A DNA stretch of 64,000 nucleotides from Rhodococcus jostii NBRC 16295. GTDB taxonomy: Bacteria > Actinomycetota > Actinomycetes > Mycobacteriales > Mycobacteriaceae. Within the stretch, counting starts at the first letter, position 1, and each line of letters starts with the position of its first letter. Below are positions 1-8,587 of the stretch, in pieces. The position numbers were made by a program, and so were the translations under genes. The DNA is taken from assembly GCF_001894825.1 (NCBI RefSeq), contig NZ_BCWY01000019.1, forward strand, positions 1 to 64,000, written 5' to 3'. The notes under the pieces were generated by a model, which worked only from the letters and a program-made list of their open reading frames with translations, did no database searches and had not been told where the DNA came from.

Positions 1-851
1 AGGGGCTGAGTGGCCGCGGTGCCGAGCTCGGTCTCACGCTGGACCGGCTCGAGGAGATCTTCGGCGGGCTGAACACCGAACTTCCTGCGATCCAGGAGGA
101 TCTGCGTGGTCTCGCGGACTTCTCGCAGACGTACTCGGAGGCTGCCCCCGACCTGGTCAACGCCCTCGACAACCTGCGCACCCCCGGAAATACGGTGGTG
201 GAGAAGCAGGGTGAGATCTCCACGCTGCTCGCCTCGCTGACCGGAACCGCATCGAGCACCGCGGATCTCCTGCAGACCAACGCAGAATCCATCGTCAGCA
301 TCGCCGCCGACTCGCGAGAGGCACTGCAGATCCTCGGCCGCTACTCGCCGAGCTTCGAATGCACGTTCGCGGGCTTCGCGAAGTCCGCCCCCGTCGCCCG
401 GGAGCTGCTGGCGCCGGACGATCCGTACCCGGGTGTGCGTGCCAGCGTGCAGTTCGTCAACCCGAAGGGGCGTTACGTGCCCAACCAGGACGAGCCGCGC
501 CTGCTCGACGACCGCGGACCGGCGTGCTACGACAACGTCACCGCACCGGGTGGAAAGTTCCCGCAGTATCCGGGCGGGTCTTCCTACAACGACGGCGCCT
601 ACCAGGTGCCCTCGCGCAACCCGGGCCCGTCGACCATCGATTTCTTCCCGGCGCCCGCCGGCGTTCCCGATCAGGTCCCGGGGTACGGAGCCGAGGTCAC
701 GCCCGCCAGCTACGCGGGTTCGAAGATGGAGCAGGACACGTTGGACGTCGTCTACGGCGAGGCCGGCGGCATGGCGCCGGAGGACGTGCCGAGTTGGACG
801 ACGCTCGTCGGCGCGCCGACCATGAGGGGGACTGAGGTGAGCTTCAAGTGA
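1..851 (+). CDS. mceA: Mce family protein, MceA position (5' end missing)
   Basis: C-terminal part of an Mce protein. The frame is open from base 3 and ends in TGA at 849-851; the start and the MlaD domain lie left of the window. What remains is the helical tail (repeated Leu/Thr/Asn-rich helices such as LADFSQTYSEAAPDLVNAL) and a Pro/Gly/Tyr-rich C-terminus. It is assigned to position A because five more Mce proteins follow, the fourth of them a lipoprotein, which fits the usual order A-B-C-D-E(lipoprotein)-F. Family members form hexameric tubes carrying lipids from the outer envelope to YrbE permeases. The stop overlaps the next start by 4 bases (GTGA). The substrate cannot be read from sequence. 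Confidence 0.88.
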   Translation, partial: GLSGRGAELGLTLDRLEEIFGGLNTELPAIQEDLRGLADFSQTYSEAAPDLVNALDNLRTPGNTVVEKQGEISTLLASLTGTASSTADLLQTNAESIVSIAADSREALQILGRYSPSFECTFAGFAKSAPVARELLAPDDPYPGVRASVQFVNPKGRYVPNQDEPRLLDDRGPACYDNVTAPGGKFPQYPGGSSYNDGAYQVPSRNPGPSTIDFFPAPAGVPDQVPGYGAEVTPASYAGSKMEQDTLDVVYGEAGGMAPEDVPSWTTLVGAPTMRGTEVSFK

Positions 852-1927
852 GGGGCCTGACCGCACCATTGGTCAAGCTGATCGTGTTCGCCGTGGTCAC
901 CATCCTGGCGACCGGTCTGCTGGCCGCCACCATCGCCAACCTCGGTGGCGGCGGTGGCACCAAGTTCAACGCGATCTTCTCGGACGTCACCTCCCTCAAC
1001 GAGGGCGACGAGGTCCGCATCGCCGGTGTACGCGTGGGTCAGGTCGAGAAGATCTCGATCCACGACGACCGCGAAGCGGAGGTTCAGTTCACGGTGTCGG
1101 AACGGGACTGGCTGCCTGCCAGCACCACCGCGACCATCCGCTTCCGGAACCTCGTGGGGCAGCGCTACATCGCGCTCGAACAGGGTGAGGGTCAGCAGGG
1201 GATGAAGATGAGCGGTGGCGACACCATTCCGATGGAGCGGACCAAGCCTGCCGTCAACCTCACCACGCTGTTCGACGGCTTCCGGCCGCTGTTCCAGACT
1301 CTCAGCGCCGACGACGTGAACAAGCTGTCGTACCAGATCATCCAGGTGTTCCAGGGTGAGTCGGGGACCATCACGGAACTCGTCAAGAACACGGCCAGCC
1401 TCACCAACACCGTCGCCGACAAGGATCGGGTGATCGGTGCGGTGATCAACAACCTCAACGACGTGCTCGCCACGGTGAATCAGCGTGATGATCAACTCGA
1501 TTCGTTGATCGTCAACACCCAGCAGCTGGTCACGGGGTTGGCCGACGAGCGGGGAACCGTCGGTTCGGCGGTGACGTCCCTCGCGGGGCTCACCGACGCG
1601 ACGGCCGATCTGCTCGAACCCACCAGACCGTCCATCCAGGAATCCATCACGTCGCTGAACACGCTGGCGACGACGTTGAACCGTAACTCCGACACCGTCA
1701 ACAGCGTTCTCCAGACGCTTCCGGTGAAGCTCGAAAAGCTCGGCCGAGCAGCCAGTTACGGATCCTGGTTCCAGTTCTACCTCTGTGGAGTCGACATCGT
1801 CGCAGGACCAGGCACCGCGCCCCAACTGAACCTGCCCACGGGCTTGCCCACCGTCAACCAGCCGCTGTATACGAACTCGGCCAAACGGTGCACACAGGAC
1901 GGCCTACAGGAGTTGCAGACACGATGA
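848..1927 (+). CDS. mceB: Mce family protein, MceB position
   Basis: 359-residue Mce protein, GTG start inside the stop of the preceding gene. An N-terminal membrane anchor (residues about 8-30, LVKLIVFAVVTILATGLLAA) is followed by the MlaD/Mce domain with the characteristic DEVRIAGVRVGQVEKI segment near residue 58, then a long helical region up to a Cys-containing C-terminus (FQFYLCGVDIV). Such proteins are exported and assemble with the other five Mce subunits into a periplasm-spanning lipid channel. Overlap with the next gene is 4 bases, so all six subunits are probably translationally coupled. Confidence 0.9.
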   Translation: MRGLTAPLVKLIVFAVVTILATGLLAATIANLGGGGGTKFNAIFSDVTSLNEGDEVRIAGVRVGQVEKISIHDDREAEVQFTVSERDWLPASTTATIRFRNLVGQRYIALEQGEGQQGMKMSGGDTIPMERTKPAVNLTTLFDGFRPLFQTLSADDVNKLSYQIIQVFQGESGTITELVKNTASLTNTVADKDRVIGAVINNLNDVLATVNQRDDQLDSLIVNTQQLVTGLADERGTVGSAVTSLAGLTDATADLLEPTRPSIQESITSLNTLATTLNRNSDTVNSVLQTLPVKLEKLGRAASYGSWFQFYLCGVDIVAGPGTAPQLNLPTGLPTVNQPLYTNSAKRCTQDGLQELQTR

Positions 1928-2919
1928 GCAGACGTCGCAGCCCGGCAGTGGCTGGTGCCCTCGGCATTCTCGTGGTGCTGTTGGCCACCCTGTCGGCTTT
2001 CTTCCTCGATTCGCTGCCATTCATCGGCGCCGGGTCGACGTATCACGCCGAATTCACCGAGGCGGCGGGCCTGAAGCCCTCCAACGAGGTGCGCATCGCC
2101 GGTGTCAAGGTCGGCAAGGTCACGTCGGTCGAACTCGACGGCGACCACGTGGACGTCGCCTTCAAGGTGTCGGACGCGTGGGTCGGCAACGAGACGTCGG
2201 CATCCATCCAGATCAAGACGATCCTGGGCCAGAAGTACCTGGCCCTCGACCCCCGCGGCTCCGACACCCTGAACCCGAGCGACACGATCCCGTTGGACCG
2301 CACCACGTCTCCGTACGACGTGATCGAAGCGTTCTCGGCCGCCGCACAGACGGTGGGCGACATCGACTCCGACCAGCTCGCGCAGAGCATGGTGACGCTG
2401 TCGCAGGCCTTCGAGGGAACACCCACGGAGATCCGCGCGTCCCTGGACGGTGTCAGCAGGCTGTCGCAGACCATCGCGAGCCGCGATCAGGAACTTCAGA
2501 AGTTGTTCGACGCGACCGGTAAGACCACCAAGGTCCTCGCCGACCGCAACGCCGAGTTCAACCGGCTGATCAGCGACGCCGGTCTGCTCCTCGGTGAGCT
2601 CAACAGCCGTCAGCAGTCGATTTCCCAGTTGCTCACCGGAACACAGCGCCTGTCACAGCAGTTGACCGGACTCGTGCGCGACAACGAGGCCGCCATCGGT
2701 CCCGCGCTCGAACAGCTCGACGGCGTCGTCGAGATCCTCAAGGCCAACAACGAGAACCTGGACAAGGCGATGAAACTGTACGAGCCCTTCGTACGCCTGT
2801 ACACGAACGTGGTCGGTAACGGTCGCTGGTTCGACCAGGTCGTGGTGAACCTGCTGCCGCCGGGTCTGCCCGACATTCCCGGTCCGCGCGAACCCGTCCG
2901 CACGTTGGGGGGTAACTGA
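1924..2919 (+). CDS. mceC: Mce family protein, MceC position
   Basis: 331-residue Mce subunit starting at ATG 1924, which overlaps the previous stop (ATGA). The frame is open further upstream, but residues before MSRRRS have no anchor character, so the internal ATG is preferred. One N-terminal hydrophobic helix ([19 protein letters not shown]) is followed by the Mce domain with [18 protein letters not shown] and the ILGQKYLAL strand, then a heptad-like helical region rich in Gln/Leu. It acts with the neighbouring Mce proteins in envelope lipid transfer. No lipobox is present, in contrast to the MceE-position gene. Confidence 0.9.
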   Translation: MSRRRSPAVAGALGILVVLLATLSAFFLDSLPFIGAGSTYHAEFTEAAGLKPSNEVRIAGVKVGKVTSVELDGDHVDVAFKVSDAWVGNETSASIQIKTILGQKYLALDPRGSDTLNPSDTIPLDRTTSPYDVIEAFSAAAQTVGDIDSDQLAQSMVTLSQAFEGTPTEIRASLDGVSRLSQTIASRDQELQKLFDATGKTTKVLADRNAEFNRLISDAGLLLGELNSRQQSISQLLTGTQRLSQQLTGLVRDNEAAIGPALEQLDGVVEILKANNENLDKAMKLYEPFVRLYTNVVGNGRWFDQVVVNLLPPGLPDIPGPREPVRTLGGN

Positions 2920-4175
2920 TGGCAGACGTCGAGAACGGAACCGACCGCGGAGGACGCGGCGGGATCGCCCTCATCGCAGGAGTCGTCATCGTCGCGCTGG
3001 TGATCGCCGGTGCCCTGTGGTGGGTGTTCTTCCGGGCAGGCACCACGAAGATCACCGCGTACTTCGACAAGTCGGTGGGTATCTACGAGGGCTCGGATGT
3101 GCGGGTGCTCGGTGTGAAGGTCGGATCGGTCGACGGCGTCGAGCCGCAGGGCGATCAGGTGAAAGTCGACATGCGCGTCGATCGCGGCGTCGACATTCCC
3201 GCCGACGCGAAGGCCGCGCAGGTCACGCCGTCCGTGGTGTCCGACCGCTACATCCAGCTCGCGCCGGCCTACACGGGCGGCGACACGATGCAGAGCGGTG
3301 CCGTGATCTCGCGGGACCGTACCGCGACCCCCGTCGAGGTCGACCAGTTGTACGCGAGCATCGAGGAGCTCTCGACCGCGCTCGGCCCGAACGGGGCGAA
3401 CAAGGACGGCGCGCTGTCACAGTTCGTCGAGACCGGTGCCGCCAACCTCGACGGCAACGGTGAAGCACTGGGGCAGAGCATCAATCAGCTCTCCGACGCT
3501 GCCCGCACCCTCAACGAGAGTCGCGGCGACCTGTTCGACACCGTCAAGAACCTCCAGGTCTTCGTGGGCGCGCTGGCGGCCAACGATCAGCAGGTCCGCG
3601 ACTTCAACTCGCAACTCTCCGATCTGTCCGGATTCCTGGCGGGGGAGAGGGAGAACCTCGGCGCCGCCCTGAACCAGCTCGCGATCGCACTCGGCGACGT
3701 CTCGAAGTTCGTGGCGGACAACCGGGAACTCCTCGCCGAGAACGTGGACGACCTGGTCCCGGTGACGCAGACCCTCGCCGACAACCGCGAGTCGCTGGTC
3801 AACTCACTGACGCTGCTTCCGCTGGCGATCAGCAACCTCGCCAACTCGTACGACGCGGAGTCGGGCACCCTGGCCTCACGCCTCGCGTTCCCCGATCTGC
3901 AGGATCCGGCGGGTGTCGCCTGCAAGTTGATCGACCTCGGCAAGCTGGTTCCCGGCGACCCGCGGTTCGAGCAACTCGGTCGCCAGATGCAGCCGCTGAT
4001 CGACAACTGCGCCAACGTCACGTCGCAGATCACGCAGTCGGCGAAGACTCCGTCGCTCGTGCTTCCGTTCGGGATCATGAGTGCGGACAACATTCAGCGG
4101 ACGGTCACGCCCGGCACGGTGCCGGGTGTCGTGTCCCCGCGATTCGAAGGCGCAACGGGTGGTGAGGGCGAATGA
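2919..4175 (+). CDS. mceD: Mce family protein, MceD position
   Basis: 418-residue Mce subunit, ATG at 2919 sharing one base with the previous stop (TGATG). Cytosolic N-terminus of about 15 residues, one transmembrane helix ([20 protein letters not shown]), Mce domain with [18 protein letters not shown] and [11 protein letters not shown], then a long helical tail. Two Cys residues (ACKLID, IDNCANV) in the distal part could form a disulfide outside the membrane; that is inference. The gene ends in a 4-base overlap (ATGA) with the lipoprotein subunit. Confidence 0.9.
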   Translation: MADVENGTDRGGRGGIALIAGVVIVALVIAGALWWVFFRAGTTKITAYFDKSVGIYEGSDVRVLGVKVGSVDGVEPQGDQVKVDMRVDRGVDIPADAKAAQVTPSVVSDRYIQLAPAYTGGDTMQSGAVISRDRTATPVEVDQLYASIEELSTALGPNGANKDGALSQFVETGAANLDGNGEALGQSINQLSDAARTLNESRGDLFDTVKNLQVFVGALAANDQQVRDFNSQLSDLSGFLAGERENLGAALNQLAIALGDVSKFVADNRELLAENVDDLVPVTQTLADNRESLVNSLTLLPLAISNLANSYDAESGTLASRLAFPDLQDPAGVACKLIDLGKLVPGDPRFEQLGRQMQPLIDNCANVTSQITQSAKTPSLVLPFGIMSADNIQRTVTPGTVPGVVSPRFEGATGGEGE

Positions 4176-5473
4176 AGCGGTCGATAATCCTCGGCGCCGG
4201 CGCGTGCGCCGTCGCCATCGCGGTGAGTTCCTGCTCCTCGGAGGGAATCTACGGAGTTCCTCTGCCGGGCGGTCCGGACGTCGGCAACGACCCGATGCAC
4301 CTGACGATCCAGTTCGACGACGTCCTCGACCTGGTTCCGCAGTCCGCCGTCAAGGTCGACGGTGTGCCCGTGGGCCGGGTCGAATCGATCAAGGTGGCGC
4401 CGGACGGCTGGACGGCCGACGTGGAGGTCATTCTCGACTCGTCCGTCGATCTCGCGGCCAACGCGGTCGCCGCCATCGAGCAGACCAACCTGCTCGGTGA
4501 GAAGTTCGTCCAGCTGTCCGAGCCGCCGGAGGACAAGGATCCCGCGCGACTCGAGGACGGCGACACGATCTCTCTCGATCGCACCCGCCACGCCACGGAG
4601 ATCGAGCAGGTACTCGGCGCGCTGTCGCTGCTGCTCAACGGTGGCGGTGTCGGACAGTTGCAGCCGATCGTGCACGAACTGACCACCGCCCTCGACGGGC
4701 GCGAGGACCGGGTGCGGGGACTCCTCGAGCAGGCGAACACGCTCATCGACGGTCTCAACCAGCAGCGGGACGACATCACCCGCGCCCTGGACGGCCTCGA
4801 TGCGTTGACCACCCGGGTGGACGAACAGAACGAGAAGATCGGCCTGATCCTCGATCAGCTCCCGATCGCCACCGAAGTGCTCAACGAGCAGCGCCCGCAG
4901 CTCACCCAGATGCTGACGCAACTGGACCGGCTCGGCACCGTCGGAACCGACGTGATCAACAGGTCGAAGAATGACCTGATCGCGGATCTCCTCGCGCTGC
5001 GGCCAACGCTCAAGGCGCTCGCCGACTCGGGCGACAACCTGCCCAATTCGCTCGCGTTCATCCCGACCGTCCCCTTCCCGGACGGTGTGGAGAAGATCGC
5101 GCTCGGCGGATCGGTCAACCTGTTCCTCACGGTCGACCTGCAGATCGGCGACGCACTGAGCGCACTCGGCGTCGGCCAGGGCGACCCGGTGTACGTGCCG
5201 CCGAAGTTCGGTGAACCCAAGCCGATCGTGGACCCGTCGAACCCGTACTACAACGGCAACGGGCCGAAGCCGGGCTGGCCGACGGTGTCACTGCTGCCGA
5301 TTCCGCCGATCATCCCCGCCCCGACAGGCCTGCGGATCCCGGGTCTCCCCGGGGCAGCACCCGCGGCCGGCAACGGTGGCGCGGGGAACGGCACGACGGA
5401 CGGCCAGGCGCCGTCGCCGCAGAACCCGCTCGGGGGACTGCTGGAGCAGTTCGGAATCGGGGGTGGACAGTGA
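4172..5473 (+). CDS. mceE: Mce family lipoprotein, MceE position (LprK-like)
   Basis: 433 residues. A lipoprotein signal peptide is clear: positive N-terminus MKRS, hydrophobic core, lipobox VSSC with Cys near residue 21. The Mce domain follows ([29 protein letters not shown]), then a helical region and a long Pro/Gly/Asn-rich C-terminal tail ending in [16 protein letters not shown]. The lipid anchor is the hallmark of the E subunit of mce operons and fixes the subunit order here. It probably tethers the Mce tube at the plasma membrane surface. The stop overlaps the mceF start by 4 bases (GTGA). Confidence 0.92.
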   Translation: MKRSIILGAGACAVAIAVSSCSSEGIYGVPLPGGPDVGNDPMHLTIQFDDVLDLVPQSAVKVDGVPVGRVESIKVAPDGWTADVEVILDSSVDLAANAVAAIEQTNLLGEKFVQLSEPPEDKDPARLEDGDTISLDRTRHATEIEQVLGALSLLLNGGGVGQLQPIVHELTTALDGREDRVRGLLEQANTLIDGLNQQRDDITRALDGLDALTTRVDEQNEKIGLILDQLPIATEVLNEQRPQLTQMLTQLDRLGTVGTDVINRSKNDLIADLLALRPTLKALADSGDNLPNSLAFIPTVPFPDGVEKIALGGSVNLFLTVDLQIGDALSALGVGQGDPVYVPPKFGEPKPIVDPSNPYYNGNGPKPGWPTVSLLPIPPIIPAPTGLRIPGLPGAAPAAGNGGAGNGTTDGQAPSPQNPLGGLLEQFGIGGGQ

Positions 5474-6717
5474 GGTCACGACTGGTCAGAATCCAGCTCG
5501 TCGCGTTCGCCGTCGTGGCGATGCTCGGGCTGGTCTACGTCGGTGCCAAGTACGTTCGCCTCGACAACCTGCTCGGGTTCGGTGAGTACGACGTGAACGC
5601 GCAGTTCAAGGATTCCGGCGGAATCTTCACCAACGCCGAGGTCACGTACCGCGGTGTTCCCGTCGGGCGCGTCGGCGACCTGTCGCTCACGGCGGACGGC
5701 ATCAACGTCGAGTTGAAGATCTCCTCGGGCGGTCCCGACATCCCGGCGTCGGCCAAGGCCGTCGTCGCCAACCGATCCGCCATCGGTGAGCAGTACGTGG
5801 ACCTGCAGCCCGACAGTGACCAGGGGCCGTACCTCGAACAGGGCTCGGTGATCACCGAGGCCGACACCTCGACACCGGTTCCGGTCGAGCAGGTGCTCAT
5901 GGCCACCGACGGACTGGTCAGGTCGGTTCCGGTCGACTCTCTGCGCACGGTCGTCACCCAGCTGGGCACCGCGTTCAACGGCAAGGGGGAGGACCTGCAG
6001 ACACTTGCGGATTCTCTGTCGACCCTGACGAAGGACGGCCTCGACGTCCTCCCGCAGACACTGGCCCTCATCAGGGACAGCCAGACGGTGCTGGCGACAC
6101 AGTCCGATCAATCGTCGGCGATCGTCCAGTTCAGTGCGGACCTCGACGCGGTGGCGGCGCAGCTGCGCACCAGCGACCCCGATATCCGGTCCATCATCGA
6201 CAAGGGAATTCCGGCGAGCGAGGAGATCGGTCAGCTGGTGAACGAGACCGGTCCGAGCCTCACCACCGACCTGACGAACCTTGCCGCTGTGGGCGACAAG
6301 CTGGCCCCGCAGGCGATCGCGCTCCGGCCGATCCTGATGTTCCTGCCGGCCATTGCGGCGTCCGCGTCGACCGTGGCACCGGGCGACGGTACGGTGCACC
6401 AGGGCATCGTCCTGGAAACCAACAATCCGCCGTCGTGCACACTGGGTTACGAAGGGACGCAGCAGATCCTGGCCGAGATGAAGCGGCAGGACCCGAACTT
6501 CGACGACACCCAGCAGGACTTCCCGTTCAACACGAAGGCCAACTGCGACGCTCCTCAGGGAAGCGTGACGGGTGTCCGGAGTGCCGACCGCATCGTGTTC
6601 GCCGATCCGGACACGATCCAGCCGTGGGATTTCAAGCCGAAGGTCATGCCTGACACTCTCAACTTGAATCCCATCGCAACGCAGCTCGCGCCGCTCCTCG
6701 GGGTTACTCCCAAGTAG
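5470..6717 (+). CDS. mceF: Mce family protein, MceF position
   Basis: 415-residue last subunit of the operon, GTG start overlapping mceE. One N-terminal membrane helix (LVAFAVVAMLGLVYVGAKYV), Mce domain with NAEVTYRGVPVGRVGDLSL and SAIGEQYVDLQP, helical region, and a C-terminal domain with three Cys (PPSCTLGYEG, KANCDAP) that may be disulfide-bonded. Expected to form the sixth part of the lipid-transfer assembly. After its stop come 53 bases and then the first mas gene. No terminator is seen, so read-through into the mas genes is likely. Confidence 0.9.
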   Translation: MRSRLVRIQLVAFAVVAMLGLVYVGAKYVRLDNLLGFGEYDVNAQFKDSGGIFTNAEVTYRGVPVGRVGDLSLTADGINVELKISSGGPDIPASAKAVVANRSAIGEQYVDLQPDSDQGPYLEQGSVITEADTSTPVPVEQVLMATDGLVRSVPVDSLRTVVTQLGTAFNGKGEDLQTLADSLSTLTKDGLDVLPQTLALIRDSQTVLATQSDQSSAIVQFSADLDAVAAQLRTSDPDIRSIIDKGIPASEEIGQLVNETGPSLTTDLTNLAAVGDKLAPQAIALRPILMFLPAIAASASTVAPGDGTVHQGIVLETNNPPSCTLGYEGTQQILAEMKRQDPNFDDTQQDFPFNTKANCDAPQGSVTGVRSADRIVFADPDTIQPWDFKPKVMPDTLNLNPIATQLAPLLGVTPK

Positions 6718-6770
6718 CATTCGGTCCTTACCGAGGGCGAGTAGAAGAAAACAATCAGTAGGGTATTGGT

Positions 6771-7448
6771 GTGACGCGAATTACCACGCCCCCGGAGTCG
6801 GGACAACCGGCTCCGGGGAAGGACAGAACTCTGAAGGCCTCGTTTGCTGCGGTGACCGCACTGGTGGTGATCGCGGTTGTCGCAGCCGGATGGTTTGGCT
6901 TCGGGTGGGCGCGCGCTCTCTTCGTGGACAAGCCGATCGCCGACGCACGCGACTCCGCGTTGACCGGCGCCCAGCAAGCCGCGATCAACCTCAACTCGGT
7001 CGATTCCGCGGACCTCGACGGATCCTTCGAGAACATGAAGTCGTCCATCACCGGCGACAAGATGAACCAGGACCTCCAGGCGACGATGGACGGGTTCACC
7101 GACCAGATGCGTCAATCGGGGGCGGCGAGCAAGGCCGAACTGATTCAGGGCACGCTCACCGAACTGAACACCGACGACGGCACCGCCAAGGCACTGGTCG
7201 TCGTGGCTGTCACCACCACCTGGCCGGATCGCTTCGACAAGGCCAAGGTGACGATGCGGATGGACGTCCAGGACGTGGACGGGGTCTGGAAGGCCTCGTC
7301 GGTCGAACCGGTGGGCGGACGTATACCGCTCGAGAGCGGTCCGGTACCTGCCAACGGCGCAGCCCCGGCTCCCGCCGAGCAAGCGCCGGCCGAACAGGCC
7401 CCGGCCGAGCAGGCGCCGGCCCCCGAAGGTGACAGCGGCGGCCAGTAG
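6771..7448 (+). CDS. Mce-associated membrane protein (Mas)
   Basis: 225 residues. Short cytosolic N-terminus, one transmembrane helix (AVTALVVIAVVAAGWFGFGW, about residues 25-45), and an exported domain with the Mas signature: ARDSALTGAQQAAINLNSVD, then an NTF2-like strand region ending WKASSVEPVGG. The C-terminus carries three Ala-Glu-Gln-Ala-Pro repeats encoded by a 15-base tandem repeat. Mas proteins stabilise or assist Mce complexes; the placement directly after mceF supports that role. A possible -10 (TAGGGT, 6759-6764) sits six bases before the GTG, so a leaderless transcript of its own is possible in addition to read-through. Confidence 0.85.
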   Translation: MTRITTPPESGQPAPGKDRTLKASFAAVTALVVIAVVAAGWFGFGWARALFVDKPIADARDSALTGAQQAAINLNSVDSADLDGSFENMKSSITGDKMNQDLQATMDGFTDQMRQSGAASKAELIQGTLTELNTDDGTAKALVVVAVTTTWPDRFDKAKVTMRMDVQDVDGVWKASSVEPVGGRIPLESGPVPANGAAPAPAEQAPAEQAPAEQAPAPEGDSGGQ

Positions 7449-7527
7449 TCCTGATGCACCGCGGTGGCGCGCCGCCGCGGTGTCCACGTCGACGACAGCT
7501 CGTCGTGCAATGAGAAAGTGGTGAATT

Positions 7528-8424
7528 ATGCCCCCCAAGCGCCGCAACAACGTGCCGGACAGCGCTGCAAAGGGCAGGCGTCCGCGCGTGGCGGGGACCC
7601 GTCAGGTCACGCCGAAGCCGCCCCGATCGGAAACCCCGGTCGAGAAGAAGGAGCCGGTGACACAGGAGGAACCCGTCGAGAAGCCTGCGAAGGCGACGAC
7701 ACCCGAGACCGAGGCGACCGCGGTAGCGGCGGCTGTGACGTCCGAGACCGCGAAGGCGTCCGACACGGACAAGACGGTGTCGATGGCGAAGCCGGTGTCG
7801 ACCGCGAAGCCGGTGTCGACCGCGAAGGCGGCGTCGGCGGGAAAGGCGAAGGTCCCCAACCTTCAGCCGCGCATCAGCAAGCAGCAGGCGCCGGCGGTCG
7901 CCGAGCCCGAGACGGGCAGCGGGACCGGCCGCGTCACGTGGAAACTCGTCGGGATCCTCGGCGCCGTCGCGGTGGTCCTGGGAGTGTTCGCCGCGGTCGC
8001 GGCGTTCAAGCCCGGAGCCGACATCAGCAACACCGCCTGGGTCGACGCAGGAGCAACTGCTGAAGTGACGAAGGCGGGCACCGAGGCGATCGAGACGCTG
8101 TACACCTACAGCTACGAGACCATCGATCAGGACTTCGACAAGGCGCGCGGCTACCTTGACGACGCCAAGCGCGCAGAGTTCGACTCGACCGCGGACACCA
8201 CCAAACAGGCAGCCATCCAGACGAAGACGGCAACCCAGGCGTCCGTCACGGACATCGGGGTCACTGTGCTCGACGGCGACCGCGCCGAACTCCTCGCGCA
8301 CATGAACGTCAGCGCCACCGGTGACGCAGTCGCTCAGGGCAGTGCCGCCACTCCGCTGTCGATCAAGATGGAGAAGATCGACGGCAAATGGGTGCTCTCC
8401 GACATCTCCGACAGTGAAGGCTGA
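7528..8424 (+). CDS. Mce-associated membrane protein (Mas), long basic N-terminus
   Basis: 298 residues. An unusually long Lys/Thr/Glu/Pro-rich cytosolic N-terminus (about 130 residues) contains short repeats (KPVSTAKPVSTAKAAS), then one transmembrane helix (GILGAVAVVLGVFAAVAAF) and a Mas/NTF2-like extracytoplasmic domain (GTEAIETLYTYSYETIDQDF; a typical end WVLSDISDSEG). It is the second mas gene after the mce operon and should act with it. The stop codon lies in the first unit of a 26-base tandem repeat that continues past the gene end. The disordered N-terminal region is longer than in the other Mas proteins here. Confidence 0.83.
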   Translation: MPPKRRNNVPDSAAKGRRPRVAGTRQVTPKPPRSETPVEKKEPVTQEEPVEKPAKATTPETEATAVAAAVTSETAKASDTDKTVSMAKPVSTAKPVSTAKAASAGKAKVPNLQPRISKQQAPAVAEPETGSGTGRVTWKLVGILGAVAVVLGVFAAVAAFKPGADISNTAWVDAGATAEVTKAGTEAIETLYTYSYETIDQDFDKARGYLDDAKRAEFDSTADTTKQAAIQTKTATQASVTDIGVTVLDGDRAELLAHMNVSATGDAVAQGSAATPLSIKMEKIDGKWVLSDISDSEG

Positions 8425-8480
8425 GTCGGCACCGCCGAGGTGAAGGCTGAGTCGGCACCGCCGACGTGAAGGCTGAGTCA
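8414..8480 (+). repeat. Tandem repeat across a mas gene end (26-base unit, 2.6 copies)
   Basis: Units at 8414-8439 and 8440-8465 differ only in the last base; a partial third unit is 8466-8480. Each starts GTGAAGGCTGAGTC. The first unit contains the last codons and TGA of the mas gene (Ser-Glu-Gly-stop), so the gene's 3' end has been copied into the intergenic DNA. The rest of the gap to 8587 shows only a weak interrupted hairpin (CACGGT 8555-8560 with ACCGTG 8574-8579). Confidence 0.9.
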
Positions 8481-8587
8481 ACAGCCCGGAAAGTATTGAT
8501 CCGGAACGGGATTCGCGGGCTGGGTACGGGTGATGGCTGAATCATCGTTGCCGGCACGGTGAGCCGATCTCGGACCGTGAATCTGCG

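Noticed and set aside
1..8424. Assigning the mce operon as the cholesterol importer mce4
   Set aside because: No sterol catabolic genes are nearby and the permease genes are outside the window; the type cannot be decided from this sequence.
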